Shown here: positions 14,875 to 23,602 of the stretch, piece after piece | Numbering within the stretch: the first letter of the stretch is position 1 | Layout: the number at the start of each line of letters is the position of its first letter | From: Urbifossiella sp043733485 | Lineage (GTDB): Bacteria; Planctomycetota; Planctomycetia; Gemmatales; Gemmataceae | Reading direction: 5' to 3' | DNA: 37,326 nt | Assembly (NCBI GenBank): GCA_043733485.1 | Contig: JAYTGN010000096.1 | Span: 1 to 37,326 of the forward strand | The notes under the pieces: generated by a model | What the model saw: the letters and a program-made list of their open reading frames with translations, nothing else | What the model was told of the DNA's origin: nothing | The model's database searches: none | Position numbers and translations under genes: made by a program

Positions 14875-15019
14875 TAACCACAGAGGCACAGAGACACAGA
14901 GAAAAAACGGAAGTGATGATTGTAAGGATCCAGAAAAAGAATCTGCTCCTGACTCTGCAGGCTTGCTCGACTGATCTCATTTGATTTTTCTGCTCTGTGT
15001 CTCTGAGCCTCTGTGGTTA
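14875..15019. repeat. Hairpin repeat family TAACCACAGAGG, copy 1
   Basis: The 27-base left arm (taaccacagaggcacagaga onward) and its complement at the right end (one mismatch) enclose about 90 unrelated bases. It sits between actA and actB. The other copies at 18420 and 23467 share the arms but not the interior. Confidence 0.85.
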
Positions 15020-15042
15020 GTCCTGGTTTTTTTGAGGTCATG

Positions 15043-18000
15043 ATGCCACCCGAAGCGAACGACGAACGTCTCACCGAGCCTCGCCTTTGGCAGGGTCTGG
15101 AAGACTACATGGACAGCCCGGCGTTCCGGGAATCCATGGAGAACGAGTTCCCGGACGATGCGGCCGAGTGGACCGATCCGGTGAGCCGTCGCGGGTTCCT
15201 GGCCGTGATGGGTGCCTCGCTGGCGCTGGCCGGTGCCGCTGGCTGTTCGCCCCGCCCCGCCCCGATGCGCAAAATCGTTCCCTACACGCATCAGCCGGAA
15301 CAGATGACGCCTGGCGTGCCCCTGTTCTTCGCTTCAAGCTGTCCCGTCGGTGGCTACGTTTCCGGCGTCATCGTTCGCAGCAACGAAGGCCGGCCCACCA
15401 AGATCGAAGGCAATCCCGACCATCCGTCCAGTCTCGGCGGCACCGGCGTAATCGTTCAAGCCTCGCTCCTCGACCTGTACGATCCGGACCGCTCGAAGTC
15501 GCCGACGCGCAGTGGCACGGTCGTCACGCACGAAGCCGCGGTGTCGGCGCTCCGCAAGGAACTCGACCGGATCAAGAAGAAGGGCGACAAGGGCAAGGGT
15601 CTCCGCATCCTGACGGGCACCGTCACCTCGCCCACGCTGGCCGCTCAACTCGGCGAACTCCTCGCGGCCTACCCGGATTCGCGTTGGGCTCAGCACGAGC
15701 CGTGCGGCCAGGACAATGTCGTGGCCGGAGCGAAGCAGTCCTTCGGTCGCGATGTGAGCGTGAAGTACGACTTCACGAAGGCCGATATCGTGCTGTCGCT
15801 CGATGCGGACTTCCTCGGTTCGGGTCCGGGCCACGTTCGCTACAGCCGGGATTTTGCGGCTCGCCGCCGTCTTCGAGTCGAGGTGTTGCCGGGTCAAGAA
15901 GAGCAATACGTCGAGGCGAAGCCGAACAAGAAAAACGACAAGATCAAGGCGATGAGCCGGCTGTACGTGGTCGAGTGCATGCCGAGCATCACGGGCTCGG
16001 TAGCCGATCACCGCTTGCCGTTGGCTTCGAGCCAGGTCGATGTCTTCGCGCGGGCACTGGCCGCGAAGCTCGGCGTCGCGGGCATCACGCCTTCGGGCAG
16101 TTTGCCGGATGCCGCTCAGAAGTGGCTCGATCCGGTCGCCAACGACCTGAATACGCACAAGGGCAAGTGCCTCGTGGTGGCCGGCGAATGCCAGCCGCCT
16201 CACGTTCACGCCATCGCTCACGCCATCAACGGAAAGCTCGGCAACCTCGGCACCACGGTATTGGTCACGGAACCAGTTGAAGCACGACCCGCCGGTAAAG
16301 TGATTGACCTGCCGATGCTCGTGAAGGAAATGGCCGCGAAGACGGTCGAGACGCTGCTCATTCTCGGCGGCACGAACCCGGCTTACACCACGCCCGCGGA
16401 TGTAGACTTCGCCGGAGCCATCAAGAACGTCGCCTTCCGCTTCCACCTCGGCACGCATCAAGACGAGACGGCAGCCTTGTGCGAATGGCACGTGAACGAG
16501 TCGCACTACCTCGAATCGTGGGGCGATGGCCGCGGCCACGACGGCACCGTCGGGCTGCAACAGCCGTTGATCGCGCCGCTTTACTCCGGCAAATCCGTTC
16601 TCGAACTCGTCGCCGACTTGAACGTGAATGCTCCGAGCCACGATGGCCGCGAGATCGTCCGCAGCACCTGGAAGAAGTGGTTCGCGGACACGAAACAAAC
16701 CGGCGAGTTCGACCCGTTCTGGCAAGAGTCCGTCCGCTCCGGAATCGTGAAGGGTACCGCCGCTGCTGCCGTGAACGTTCAACCCGGCAGCATTGCTCCC
16801 GGGAGTACGAGCCCCGCGCCGACCGGCACCGACCTCGAAATCAACTTCCGCGCCGATGCCGCGTTGTTCGATGGCCGTTACGCGAACAACGGTTGGCTTC
16901 AAGAACTGCCGCGGCCCGTCACCAAGATGAGTTGGGACAATGCGGCCTACGTGAGCCTCGACACGGCCAAGCGACTGCAGACGGAAGTTCACCCGCGGTG
17001 GACGGCCGGCGAGCGCGGTCGCATGGAAGTGACCATTCTCGAACTCGAGTTCAAAGGTAAGAAGATCAAGCTGCCGGTGTGGCCGTTGCCGGGCCACGCG
17101 GACAACGCCGTCACCGTTCACCTCGGCTTCGGCCGCGAACGGGCCGGTCGCGTCGGCAATCCCGAAGAAGGCATCACGACCCAGACCGTCATCGGCGTCA
17201 CGTCGCTCGACCTGCACAACGCCGAAGGCAAGCCGGTTCGCGGTTCCAACGGCTACCTGCTCCGCACGGCGGATTCGCCCTGGTTCGGCGGCGGGCTCAA
17301 GCTTACGACCACGAAGGACAACTACTTCCTCGCGTGCCTCCAAGCCCACTGGTCGATGTGGCAAAAAGACCCGCTCAACGGGCAGATCATCAAGCGCGAA
17401 CCGGTTCGCCACGGCACCGTGACGGAGTACGACCAGAATCCGTGGTTTGCGAAAGTTACGCCCGTCGCTGCCGCTGAGACGGATCCGATCAGCCACAACA
17501 TTCCTGGCCCTGCGGGCAAGCGCGAAAAAGAATCCGGCGCTCAAGACGGACTCGGTACGAGCTACGGCCCCGGCGACCACAATCACGGCGGCGATCACAA
17601 ACACGAAGAACACGGCGGACACGATACCCGCATCATTCCGCTCACCATGTACCTCCCGAACGACAACCTCTATCCGGGTGCTCGCAAAGAAAACCAGCGT
17701 CGCTGGGGCATGGCCTTCGACCTCTCCACCTGCACCGGTTGCAATGCCTGCGTGATTGCGTGCCAGAGCGAGAACAACACGCCCGTGGTCGGCAAGCGCG
17801 AAGTCACTCGCGGCCACGACATGTACTGGATTCGCATCGACCGCTACTACGAAGGCACGGTCGATCAGCCGGACGCGACCAAAACCTACTTCCAACCCGT
17901 GCCCTGCCAGCAGTGCGAGAAGGCCCCGTGCGAAGTCGTCTGCCCGGTCGGGGCGACGGTCCACTCCGCCGACGGCCTCAACGACATGGCGTACAACCGC

Positions 18001-18414
18001 TGCGTCGGCACCCGCTACTGTTCGAACAACTGCCCCTACAAGGTTCGTCGCTTCAACTTCCTCACGTTCCAGGACTGGACGACGGAGAGCATCAAGCTCG
18101 GCCGCAACCCGGATGTCTCGGTGCGGAGCCGCGGCGTGATGGAGAAGTGTACCTACTGCGTCCAGCGGATTCGCTACGCGGAGGTCGTGGCCGAGCGCGA
18201 GAATCGCGGCATCAAGGACGGCGAGGTTCGCACCGCGTGCCAGTCGGCGTGCCCCTCCGGTGCGATCAGCTTCGGCGACCTGAACGATCCGAACAGCGTG
18301 GTGGGGAAGTGGAAGGGCGAGCCCGCGAACTACGGGCTGCTTGCCGAGTTGAACACCATGCCGCGCACGAGCTACTTGGCCTCGGTGCGAAACCCGAACC
18401 CTGAGTTGAAGTAA
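15043..18414 (+). CDS. actB: Alternative complex III subunit ActB, molybdopterin-oxidoreductase/ferredoxin fusion
   Basis: A 1123-residue protein. A twin-arginine type signal (SRRGFL, Arg49-Arg50, then a hydrophobic stretch) suggests folded export. A long molybdopterin-oxidoreductase-like part follows; in this family it lacks the molybdenum cofactor. The C-terminal ferredoxin-like part has four cysteine groups, near residues 897 (CTGCNACVIAC), 955 (CQQCEKAPC), 987 (CVGTRYCSNNCPY) and 1036-1070, fitting four iron-sulfur clusters. A His-rich insertion (about 845-861) lies just before the iron-sulfur part. The start is uncertain between ATG 15040 and 15043; the latter has better spacing from GAGGT. 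Repeats flank the gene on both sides. Confidence 0.93.
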   Translation: MPPEANDERLTEPRLWQGLEDYMDSPAFRESMENEFPDDAAEWTDPVSRRGFLAVMGASLALAGAAGCSPRPAPMRKIVPYTHQPEQMTPGVPLFFASSCPVGGYVSGVIVRSNEGRPTKIEGNPDHPSSLGGTGVIVQASLLDLYDPDRSKSPTRSGTVVTHEAAVSALRKELDRIKKKGDKGKGLRILTGTVTSPTLAAQLGELLAAYPDSRWAQHEPCGQDNVVAGAKQSFGRDVSVKYDFTKADIVLSLDADFLGSGPGHVRYSRDFAARRRLRVEVLPGQEEQYVEAKPNKKNDKIKAMSRLYVVECMPSITGSVADHRLPLASSQVDVFARALAAKLGVAGITPSGSLPDAAQKWLDPVANDLNTHKGKCLVVAGECQPPHVHAIAHAINGKLGNLGTTVLVTEPVEARPAGKVIDLPMLVKEMAAKTVETLLILGGTNPAYTTPADVDFAGAIKNVAFRFHLGTHQDETAALCEWHVNESHYLESWGDGRGHDGTVGLQQPLIAPLYSGKSVLELVADLNVNAPSHDGREIVRSTWKKWFADTKQTGEFDPFWQESVRSGIVKGTAAAAVNVQPGSIAPGSTSPAPTGTDLEINFRADAALFDGRYANNGWLQELPRPVTKMSWDNAAYVSLDTAKRLQTEVHPRWTAGERGRMEVTILELEFKGKKIKLPVWPLPGHADNAVTVHLGFGRERAGRVGNPEEGITTQTVIGVTSLDLHNAEGKPVRGSNGYLLRTADSPWFGGGLKLTTTKDNYFLACLQAHWSMWQKDPLNGQIIKREPVRHGTVTEYDQNPWFAKVTPVAAAETDPISHNIPGPAGKREKESGAQDGLGTSYGPGDHNHGGDHKHEEHGGHDTRIIPLTMYLPNDNLYPGARKENQRRWGMAFDLSTCTGCNACVIACQSENNTPVVGKREVTRGHDMYWIRIDRYYEGTVDQPDATKTYFQPVPCQQCEKAPCEVVCPVGATVHSADGLNDMAYNRCVGTRYCSNNCPYKVRRFNFLTFQDWTTESIKLGRNPDVSVRSRGVMEKCTYCVQRIRYAEVVAERENRGIKDGEVRTACQSACPSGAISFGDLNDPNSVVGKWKGEPANYGLLAELNTMPRTSYLASVRNPNPELK

Positions 18415-18419
18415 GAAGC

Positions 18420-18541
18420 TAACCACAGAGGCACAGAGACACAGAGCAGAAAAGAGAGCAAAAGCAATCGACGGATTTGAACTGAATTGAATTCTGGTTG
18501 CTCGGTTTTTTCTTCTCTGTGTCTCTGTGCCTCTGTGGTTA
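18420..18541. repeat. Hairpin repeat family TAACCACAGAGG, copy 2
   Basis: The two 27-base arms are perfect complements of each other and enclose about 68 bases. It begins six bases after the actB stop and ends 19 bases before the actC start. This is the cleanest of the three copies. Confidence 0.9.
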
Positions 18542-18560
18542 GTTCATCGGGAGAACAGCA

Positions 18561-20003
18561 GTGTCGATCGCGGAAAAGCCGCATGCCGCCTCGGGCGGAT
18601 ACCGACCGCCGGGCGATTTACCTCTCGAACCCGAGATGCATCCGCTCGTGCTGAATAAGCACGACCTCGTCTCCGTCGGCACGGCGATCGGGTCGGTCGT
18701 GTTCCGCGACAAGCATCCCCGCGGCTGGTGGATCGGCTTCCTCGCGGGCTTCGCCCTGCTCCAGATTCTCGCCGTGTCGGTCGTGTACCTCTTTTACATG
18801 GGTACCGGCATCTGGGGCATCAACGTCCCGGTCGCCTGGGGCTTCGCGATCATCAACTTCGTCTGGTGGATCGGCATCGGCCACGCCGGCACGCTGATCT
18901 CCGCGATCCTCTTGCTCCTGCATCAGAAGTGGCGAACCTCGATCAACCGCTTCAGCGAAGCGATGACGATCTTCGCCGTGATGTGCGCGGGCTTGTTCCC
19001 GCTGCTGCACATGGGCCGTCCCTGGTTCTTTTACTGGCTCTATCCGTTTCCGAACGTTGCTGGCGTGTACCCGCAGTTCCGGAGCCCGCTGGTGTGGGAC
19101 GTGTTCGCGGTTACCACCTACTTCACCGTCTCGCTCGTCTTCTGGTACATCGGGCTGATCCCCGACCTCGCGGCCCTTCGCGATGAAGCCAAGAAGAAGT
19201 GGCAGCAGATCGCCTACGGAATCCTGGCCCTCGGCTGGCGCGGCTCGGCCATCCACTGGCGCCGCTACGAGAAGGTCTACCTGCTCCTCGGCGGCCTGAG
19301 TACGCCGCTCGTGCTGTCCGTCCACACGGTCGTGTCCTTCGACTTCGCGGTGTCGATCGTGCCGCTGTGGCACGCAACGATCTTCCCGCCGTTCTTCGTC
19401 GCCGGGGCCATCTACTCCGGGTTCGCGATGGTGGTCGCCCTCGCGATCCCGATTCGCAAGTGGTACGGGCTCGAAGACTTCTTCACCGATCACCACCTGG
19501 ACATCTGCGGCAAGGTCATGCTCGCCACGGGCTTCTTGGTTACCTACGGCTACTTCAGCGAAATCTGGATGGCCTGGTACAGCCACAGCCTCTACGAATG
19601 GGGCACGACCATCGAGCGCGTGTTCGGCCCATACGGCTGGTCGTACTGGGCGCTGATCTTCTTCAACTGCGTGTTCCCGCTCACGCTGCTCTGGTCGAAG
19701 CGCATCCGGCGGAACATGTTCTGGCTGGAGATGTGCTGCTTCTCGGCGCTCATCGGGATGTGGTTCGAGCGCTACGTGATCGTCATCACGCTCACGCGCG
19801 ATCAGGTGCCGAGTAGCTGGGGCCGGTACTCGCCGACGATCTGGGATTTCGCCACGATGGCGGGGTCGATGGGCTTGTTCCTGTTCATGTTCTTCTTGTT
19901 CATCCGCTTCATGCCGATGATCTCGATCACGGAAATGCGCGAGCTGTTGCCGAAGAAGCAGGGCGGCGGCGGCGGACACTCGATCATGGAGAACTCGCCA
20001 TGA
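18561..20003 (+). CDS. actC: Alternative complex III subunit ActC, NrfD-like quinol-binding membrane protein
   Basis: A 480-residue protein with about ten membrane helices and the NrfD/PsrC-type pattern, including WWIGIGHAGTLISAILLLLH, HMGRPWFFYWL and SVHTVVSFDFAVS. In alternative complex III this subunit contacts the iron-sulfur arm of ActB and is thought to hold the quinol site. The GTG start at 18561 follows GGGAGA about seven bases upstream. The end overlaps the actD start by four bases (ATGA), so the two are coupled. Confidence 0.92.
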   Translation: MSIAEKPHAASGGYRPPGDLPLEPEMHPLVLNKHDLVSVGTAIGSVVFRDKHPRGWWIGFLAGFALLQILAVSVVYLFYMGTGIWGINVPVAWGFAIINFVWWIGIGHAGTLISAILLLLHQKWRTSINRFSEAMTIFAVMCAGLFPLLHMGRPWFFYWLYPFPNVAGVYPQFRSPLVWDVFAVTTYFTVSLVFWYIGLIPDLAALRDEAKKKWQQIAYGILALGWRGSAIHWRRYEKVYLLLGGLSTPLVLSVHTVVSFDFAVSIVPLWHATIFPPFFVAGAIYSGFAMVVALAIPIRKWYGLEDFFTDHHLDICGKVMLATGFLVTYGYFSEIWMAWYSHSLYEWGTTIERVFGPYGWSYWALIFFNCVFPLTLLWSKRIRRNMFWLEMCCFSALIGMWFERYVIVITLTRDQVPSSWGRYSPTIWDFATMAGSMGLFLFMFFLFIRFMPMISITEMRELLPKKQGGGGGHSIMENSP

Positions 20004-20587
20004 GTATCGACGCCGCAACATCGGCCGCGGTGGGTCACGGCCACGAAGACCCGGACGCGCCGAAACTGTTTGCGATCATCGCTTCGTTCGCGACCGCGGA
20101 CGAACTGATCGCCGCGACCTGGAAGGCGAAGCACGAGGGCTACTCGCTCATGGATACGCACACGCCGTATCCGGTGGGCGAGAGTGCCGACGCGCTCGGT
20201 TTCCCGAAGTCCGAGATGGGCGCGATCATGTTCATCGGCGGAATGGCCGGTGCGATCTGCGGCTTCTTCATGCAGTACTGGGATAACGCTTACGGCTACT
20301 CCCTGAACGTCGGCGGCCGGCCCTACATGAGTTGGCCCTCCTTCATCCCGATCACCTTCGAGATGATGATTCTCACGGCCTCGCTTTCCGGGCTCTTCGG
20401 GCTCATGGCTCTGTGCGGCTTGCCGCAGTTGAACCACCCGCTGTTCAACAGCAAGACGTTCGATCGGTTCAGCAAGGACCGCTTCATCCTGAGTGTGGAA
20501 GCGGAAGACCCGAAGTTCAACCTCGAATCCACGATGGCGTTCCTCCAGACCCTGGGTGCGGAGACGGTCGAGGAGGTGTACGGATGA
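20000..20587 (+). CDS. actD: Alternative complex III subunit ActD (DUF3341)
   Basis: A 195-residue protein. A soluble N-terminal half starts with a His/Asp-rich segment and a KLFAIIASFATADELIAATW block. Two membrane helices follow (about 72-95 and 115-138), with the conserved YSLNVGGRPYMSWPSFIPITFE loop between them (split here), typical of DUF3341/ActD. It is a structural membrane subunit of the complex without cofactors. It overlaps both neighbours by four bases. Confidence 0.9.
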   Translation: MSIDAATSAAVGHGHEDPDAPKLFAIIASFATADELIAATWKAKHEGYSLMDTHTPYPVGESADALGFPKSEMGAIMFIGGMAGAICGFFMQYWDNAYGYSLNVGGRPYMSWPSFIPITFEMMILTASLSGLFGLMALCGLPQLNHPLFNSKTFDRFSKDRFILSVEAEDPKFNLESTMAFLQTLGAETVEEVYG

Positions 20588-21408
20588 GTGCGACACGATT
20601 TGGCATGCTCGCGGTTGTTCTGCTCGCATCCGTCGCCGGTTGCCAGCAGAAGATGGCGCAGCAGCCTTACTACAAGCCGCTGGAGCCGAGCGATTTCTTC
20701 GCGGACGGCCGCTCGAATCGGCCGCTGGAAGCCGGGGTCGTCCATCGCGGGCAGCACCTCGATTCCGATCCGCTGGTCACCGGTCTCACGCCTTCGGAAT
20801 GGACTCGGTTCTGGAATCGCGACAGCAAGAAAGTGGATGTGACGGCCGCGACGTTGGACGAAGATCGCACGCTGCAGATCGGTGCGCCGCGCTACGACCC
20901 GCGGGCCGGTCAACCGCACTCGAACGCCGCGGTCCAAATCTACACCACCGAGTACCCGTTCGAGATTACGGGCCGCGACCTGAGCATTGGGGCCGACCGT
21001 TACACCACTTATTGTGCCGTCTGCCACGGGCCGCTCGGCAACGGCAAAGGGAAAATCTGGGAACGCGGGTTCTTGAAGCCGACCTCGTACCACACGGAGA
21101 AAGTGGAAGCGGCCGAGCCCGATGAAACGGCTCAGATTCCCCTCGGCTTCTCGCGCGGCTACTGGAAGTGGGACGTGGCGATTCCGGTTCGCGACGTGCC
21201 AGTTGGGTACATCTTCGAGGTGATCTCGAAGGGCTATGGGGCGATGCCGGATCATGCGAGCCAGATCAAGCCCGAGGATCGGTGGCGGATCATTGCGTAC
21301 GTTCGGACGCTGCAGTTCAGCCGCCGGGCGGATGTGTCGAAGTTGCCGGACGATTTGAAGAAGAAGGTCGAGTCGGGCGCTGCCGCCCATGCAGAGGGTC
21401 ACAAGTGA
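20584..21408 (+). CDS. actE: Alternative complex III subunit ActE, monoheme cytochrome c lipoprotein
   Basis: A 274-residue protein. The signal ends in a lipobox (LLASVAGC, Cys at about 21), so it is anchored by lipid. One CxxCH (CAVCHG) lies in the middle and GAMPDHASQI supplies a likely distal Met. The cytochrome c domain at about 135-250 has the expected YTTYCAVCHGPLGNGKG and WRIIAYVRTLQ blocks. In the complex it receives electrons from ActA and hands them to the oxidase or a carrier. It overlaps actD (ATGA) and actF (GTGA). Confidence 0.9.
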   Translation: MSATRFGMLAVVLLASVAGCQQKMAQQPYYKPLEPSDFFADGRSNRPLEAGVVHRGQHLDSDPLVTGLTPSEWTRFWNRDSKKVDVTAATLDEDRTLQIGAPRYDPRAGQPHSNAAVQIYTTEYPFEITGRDLSIGADRYTTYCAVCHGPLGNGKGKIWERGFLKPTSYHTEKVEAAEPDETAQIPLGFSRGYWKWDVAIPVRDVPVGYIFEVISKGYGAMPDHASQIKPEDRWRIIAYVRTLQFSRRADVSKLPDDLKKKVESGAAAHAEGHK

Positions 21409-22784
21409 TCACTGAAGCGCCCGCAACACCGACCGCCCCGCTGGCTCCGTTCGATTGGGCCGGCCCGCAGAAGTTCGCGCTATTCGCGGCTGTCGGCGGG
21501 TTCGCGCTCTACGCCATCGTCGGGGCCATAAATCTGGGAAACGACGACAAATACGGCGCGACCTCGTTCGTCTCGGCGTTCCTCGCCGGCTGGTTGTATT
21601 GGGTCAGTTTGCCGATCGGGGCCACCTCGCTCCTGATGGTTCACTACCTGGCCAAGACGTCGTGGGGCCTGCTGCTCAAGCGGTTCCTCGAAGCCTGCAC
21701 GCGAACCTTCCCGCTGATGATCGCGCTCTTCATCCCGATGGCCATCGCGGCCATGACGGTAGGCGGACACCATCCGCTCTACTGGTGGACGGACGCCGAA
21801 CACAAGGAAGTCGAACACGTGCCGCCACCGGCACCCGCCCCGGCGGGCGATGCTCAACTCGAGGCGCACGAGGCCAAGTTGGCGCAGCGCCGCGAGGCGG
21901 CGCAACAACTGGTCACTCACGTTGTGAAAAAGGGACGCGAGGAAAGCGCGAATGGCAACTTCCACTTCCTCTCACCAGCAGGATACATCGGTCTTTCGCT
22001 ATTCGTCTACTTCGCGGTTTGGGGCACGTTAGCGTACTTCCTGAACAAGTGGGGCCAGGACGCCGAGGACGATCCGAACAAGGTCTTGTCGAGCCTGGAG
22101 AAGTTGAAGAACATCTCGGGGCCGGGGTTGATCCTGCACGCCATCGTGCTGACGGCGGCGGCCTCGCACTGGGTCATGTCGCTGCAAGAGGGCTGGGCCT
22201 CCACGATGTTCCCCGTCATCATGCACATCCACCAGTTCCTCACCACGCTCTGCTTCTGCGTGATGGTGTTTCTGGTGCTGTCGACGCGGTCGCCGTTCAA
22301 GGAAGTGATGCGGCCCAAGTTCCAGTTGGACATGGGCAGCCTGATGCTCGCGTTCACGCTGTTCTGGACGTACACCTCCTTCTCGCAGATGATGCTGATC
22401 TGGATCGGGAACCTGCCGGAAGAGATTCCGTTCTACTTGAAGCGCTCGGGCAAGGATGGCTGGTGGTGGGTCTCGGCTGGGTTGATCGTGTTCCACTTCG
22501 CCTGCCCGTTCTTGCTGCTGCTGTTCCGCGACATCAAACTGCATCCGGTCCGTCTGCGGATCATGGCGATCTACCTGCTCGTCTTCTGCGGCGTGGACGT
22601 AGTGTGGTGGGTGGAGCCGACGTTCCCGCACGCGTCGCCGCTGTTCATCCTGATGGACGTGGGTGCGATCGCGGGCATCGGTGGTTTGTGGGGCATGGTG
22701 TTCATCAATCAGTTGAAGAAGCGGCCGCTGTTGCCGACGAACGAGTTGTACCAGTTGCCGGAGGGTCACCAACATGGACACTAA
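21405..22784 (+). CDS. actF: Alternative complex III subunit ActF, second NrfD-like membrane protein
   Basis: A 459-residue protein with about ten membrane helices, the second quinol-related membrane core of the complex. Blocks such as WVMSLQEGWASTMFPVI and WTYTSFSQMMLIWIGNLPEE are typical of ActF. A charged, His/Ala/Pro-rich loop (about 130-185) is inserted between early helices. The GTG at 21405, overlapping the actE stop, is the natural start; the same frame runs upstream inside actE but that part is meaningless. The 3' end overlaps the next gene by 11 bases. Confidence 0.92.
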   Translation: MITEAPATPTAPLAPFDWAGPQKFALFAAVGGFALYAIVGAINLGNDDKYGATSFVSAFLAGWLYWVSLPIGATSLLMVHYLAKTSWGLLLKRFLEACTRTFPLMIALFIPMAIAAMTVGGHHPLYWWTDAEHKEVEHVPPPAPAPAGDAQLEAHEAKLAQRREAAQQLVTHVVKKGREESANGNFHFLSPAGYIGLSLFVYFAVWGTLAYFLNKWGQDAEDDPNKVLSSLEKLKNISGPGLILHAIVLTAAASHWVMSLQEGWASTMFPVIMHIHQFLTTLCFCVMVFLVLSTRSPFKEVMRPKFQLDMGSLMLAFTLFWTYTSFSQMMLIWIGNLPEEIPFYLKRSGKDGWWWVSAGLIVFHFACPFLLLLFRDIKLHPVRLRIMAIYLLVFCGVDVVWWVEPTFPHASPLFILMDVGAIAGIGGLWGMVFINQLKKRPLLPTNELYQLPEGHQHGH

Positions 22785-23469
22785 TCCGATCGTGGAAGGC
22801 GGCTTCCCAGGAGCCGGTCCGAAGTGGCCCGCGGACGTTCTGGACGGAGATGCCCCGGACGATCACGGCGGCGGCGGTGGCGTGGACCCTGCTGCCATCG
22901 CGGCCGGCCACGAACTGGACAGCACCTTCGCCGTCAAGCCGATCCTCGCGATTCCAATCGCGGTGGTGATCACGTTCGTGATCGGCTTCAGCGTGGCGGC
23001 GGGCTGCTTCGTTTACTTCAACCCGCCGGTGAAGAAGGATCCCTTCGCGCATCCCGAGGCCGTGGCTGAAAGCATCAAGGGAACCAACGAGCGGCTCGAT
23101 CGCACGGCGCGAGAAGGGCTGTTCAAGACGAAGCCGATCGTGGATCAGCCGCGGCTCGAACCGCTGAAGCGGCTCGAGAAGGACGGCATGTTCATCGCGC
23201 GGCCCGCGATGCCGACCGGGAACTCGCCCGAGATTCACCCGGAAGAAATCAAGCCGGACCGCGTGGCGGCATTGCAGGTGGCGGGTTACGCGGACAAGGA
23301 CCACAAGTTCGCTCGGATTCCGATTGCCGACGCGATGGGGCTCGCGGTTGCGGACAAGGCGATGTTCCCGGTTCAGAAGACGGCCTCGAAGCCGACGCCA
23401 TCGGCCGACAAGCCGAGTTCGTCCAGCGGCGGTGCGGGCGTTCAACCGGCTGGTCCAAAAAAGAACTAA
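22774..23469 (+). CDS. Unnamed membrane-anchored protein of act/cox operons
   Basis: A 231-residue protein. The N-terminal ~50 residues are Gly/Asp/His-rich, followed by one membrane helix (about 52-77) and a long outside region. That region ends in the block LQVAGYADKDHKFARIPIADAM and a low-complexity Ser/Pro/Gly tail. The RIPI-x-x-AM pattern recurs in small membrane proteins next to alternative complex III and oxidase genes in other phyla, so it is probably an accessory subunit or assembly factor; that link is from memory. The start (ATG 22774) lies inside actF. The stop codon TAA (23467-23469) is also the first three bases of the third hairpin repeat. Confidence 0.75.
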   Translation: MDTNPIVEGGFPGAGPKWPADVLDGDAPDDHGGGGGVDPAAIAAGHELDSTFAVKPILAIPIAVVITFVIGFSVAAGCFVYFNPPVKKDPFAHPEAVAESIKGTNERLDRTAREGLFKTKPIVDQPRLEPLKRLEKDGMFIARPAMPTGNSPEIHPEEIKPDRVAALQVAGYADKDHKFARIPIADAMGLAVADKAMFPVQKTASKPTPSADKPSSSSGGAGVQPAGPKKN

Positions 23470-23584
23470 CCACAGAGGCACAGAGACACAGAGCAGACAA
23501 GACTGGATCCCTGTCTTTGAAAGTGTTTTCTGCTCTGCTTTCCTCGGTATTTTTCTGCTCGGTGTCTCTGTGCCTCTGTGGTTA
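23467..23584. repeat. Hairpin repeat family TAACCACAGAGG, copy 3 (supplies a stop codon)
   Basis: 27-base arms (one mismatch) enclose about 64 bases. The first three bases, TAA, are the stop of the 22774-23469 gene. The right end lies 18 bases before the TTG start of the SCO gene. Confidence 0.88.
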
Positions 23585-23602
23585 GCTCTTCTGGAGTACG
23601 AA

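Noticed and set aside
15334..18426. 1030-codon open frame antisense to actB
   Set aside because: A by-product of high GC and codon bias. The composition (Arg, Val, Ala, His) is unlike real proteins, and actB is certain.
18618..20021. 467-codon open frame antisense to actC
   Set aside because: Mirror of the actC membrane codons, composed mostly of Arg, Glu, Asp and His; no independent evidence.
14875..23584. CRISPR-like array from the repeated TAACCACAGAGG units
   Set aside because: Only three copies, kilobases apart, each a hairpin pair of arms; no regular spacers.
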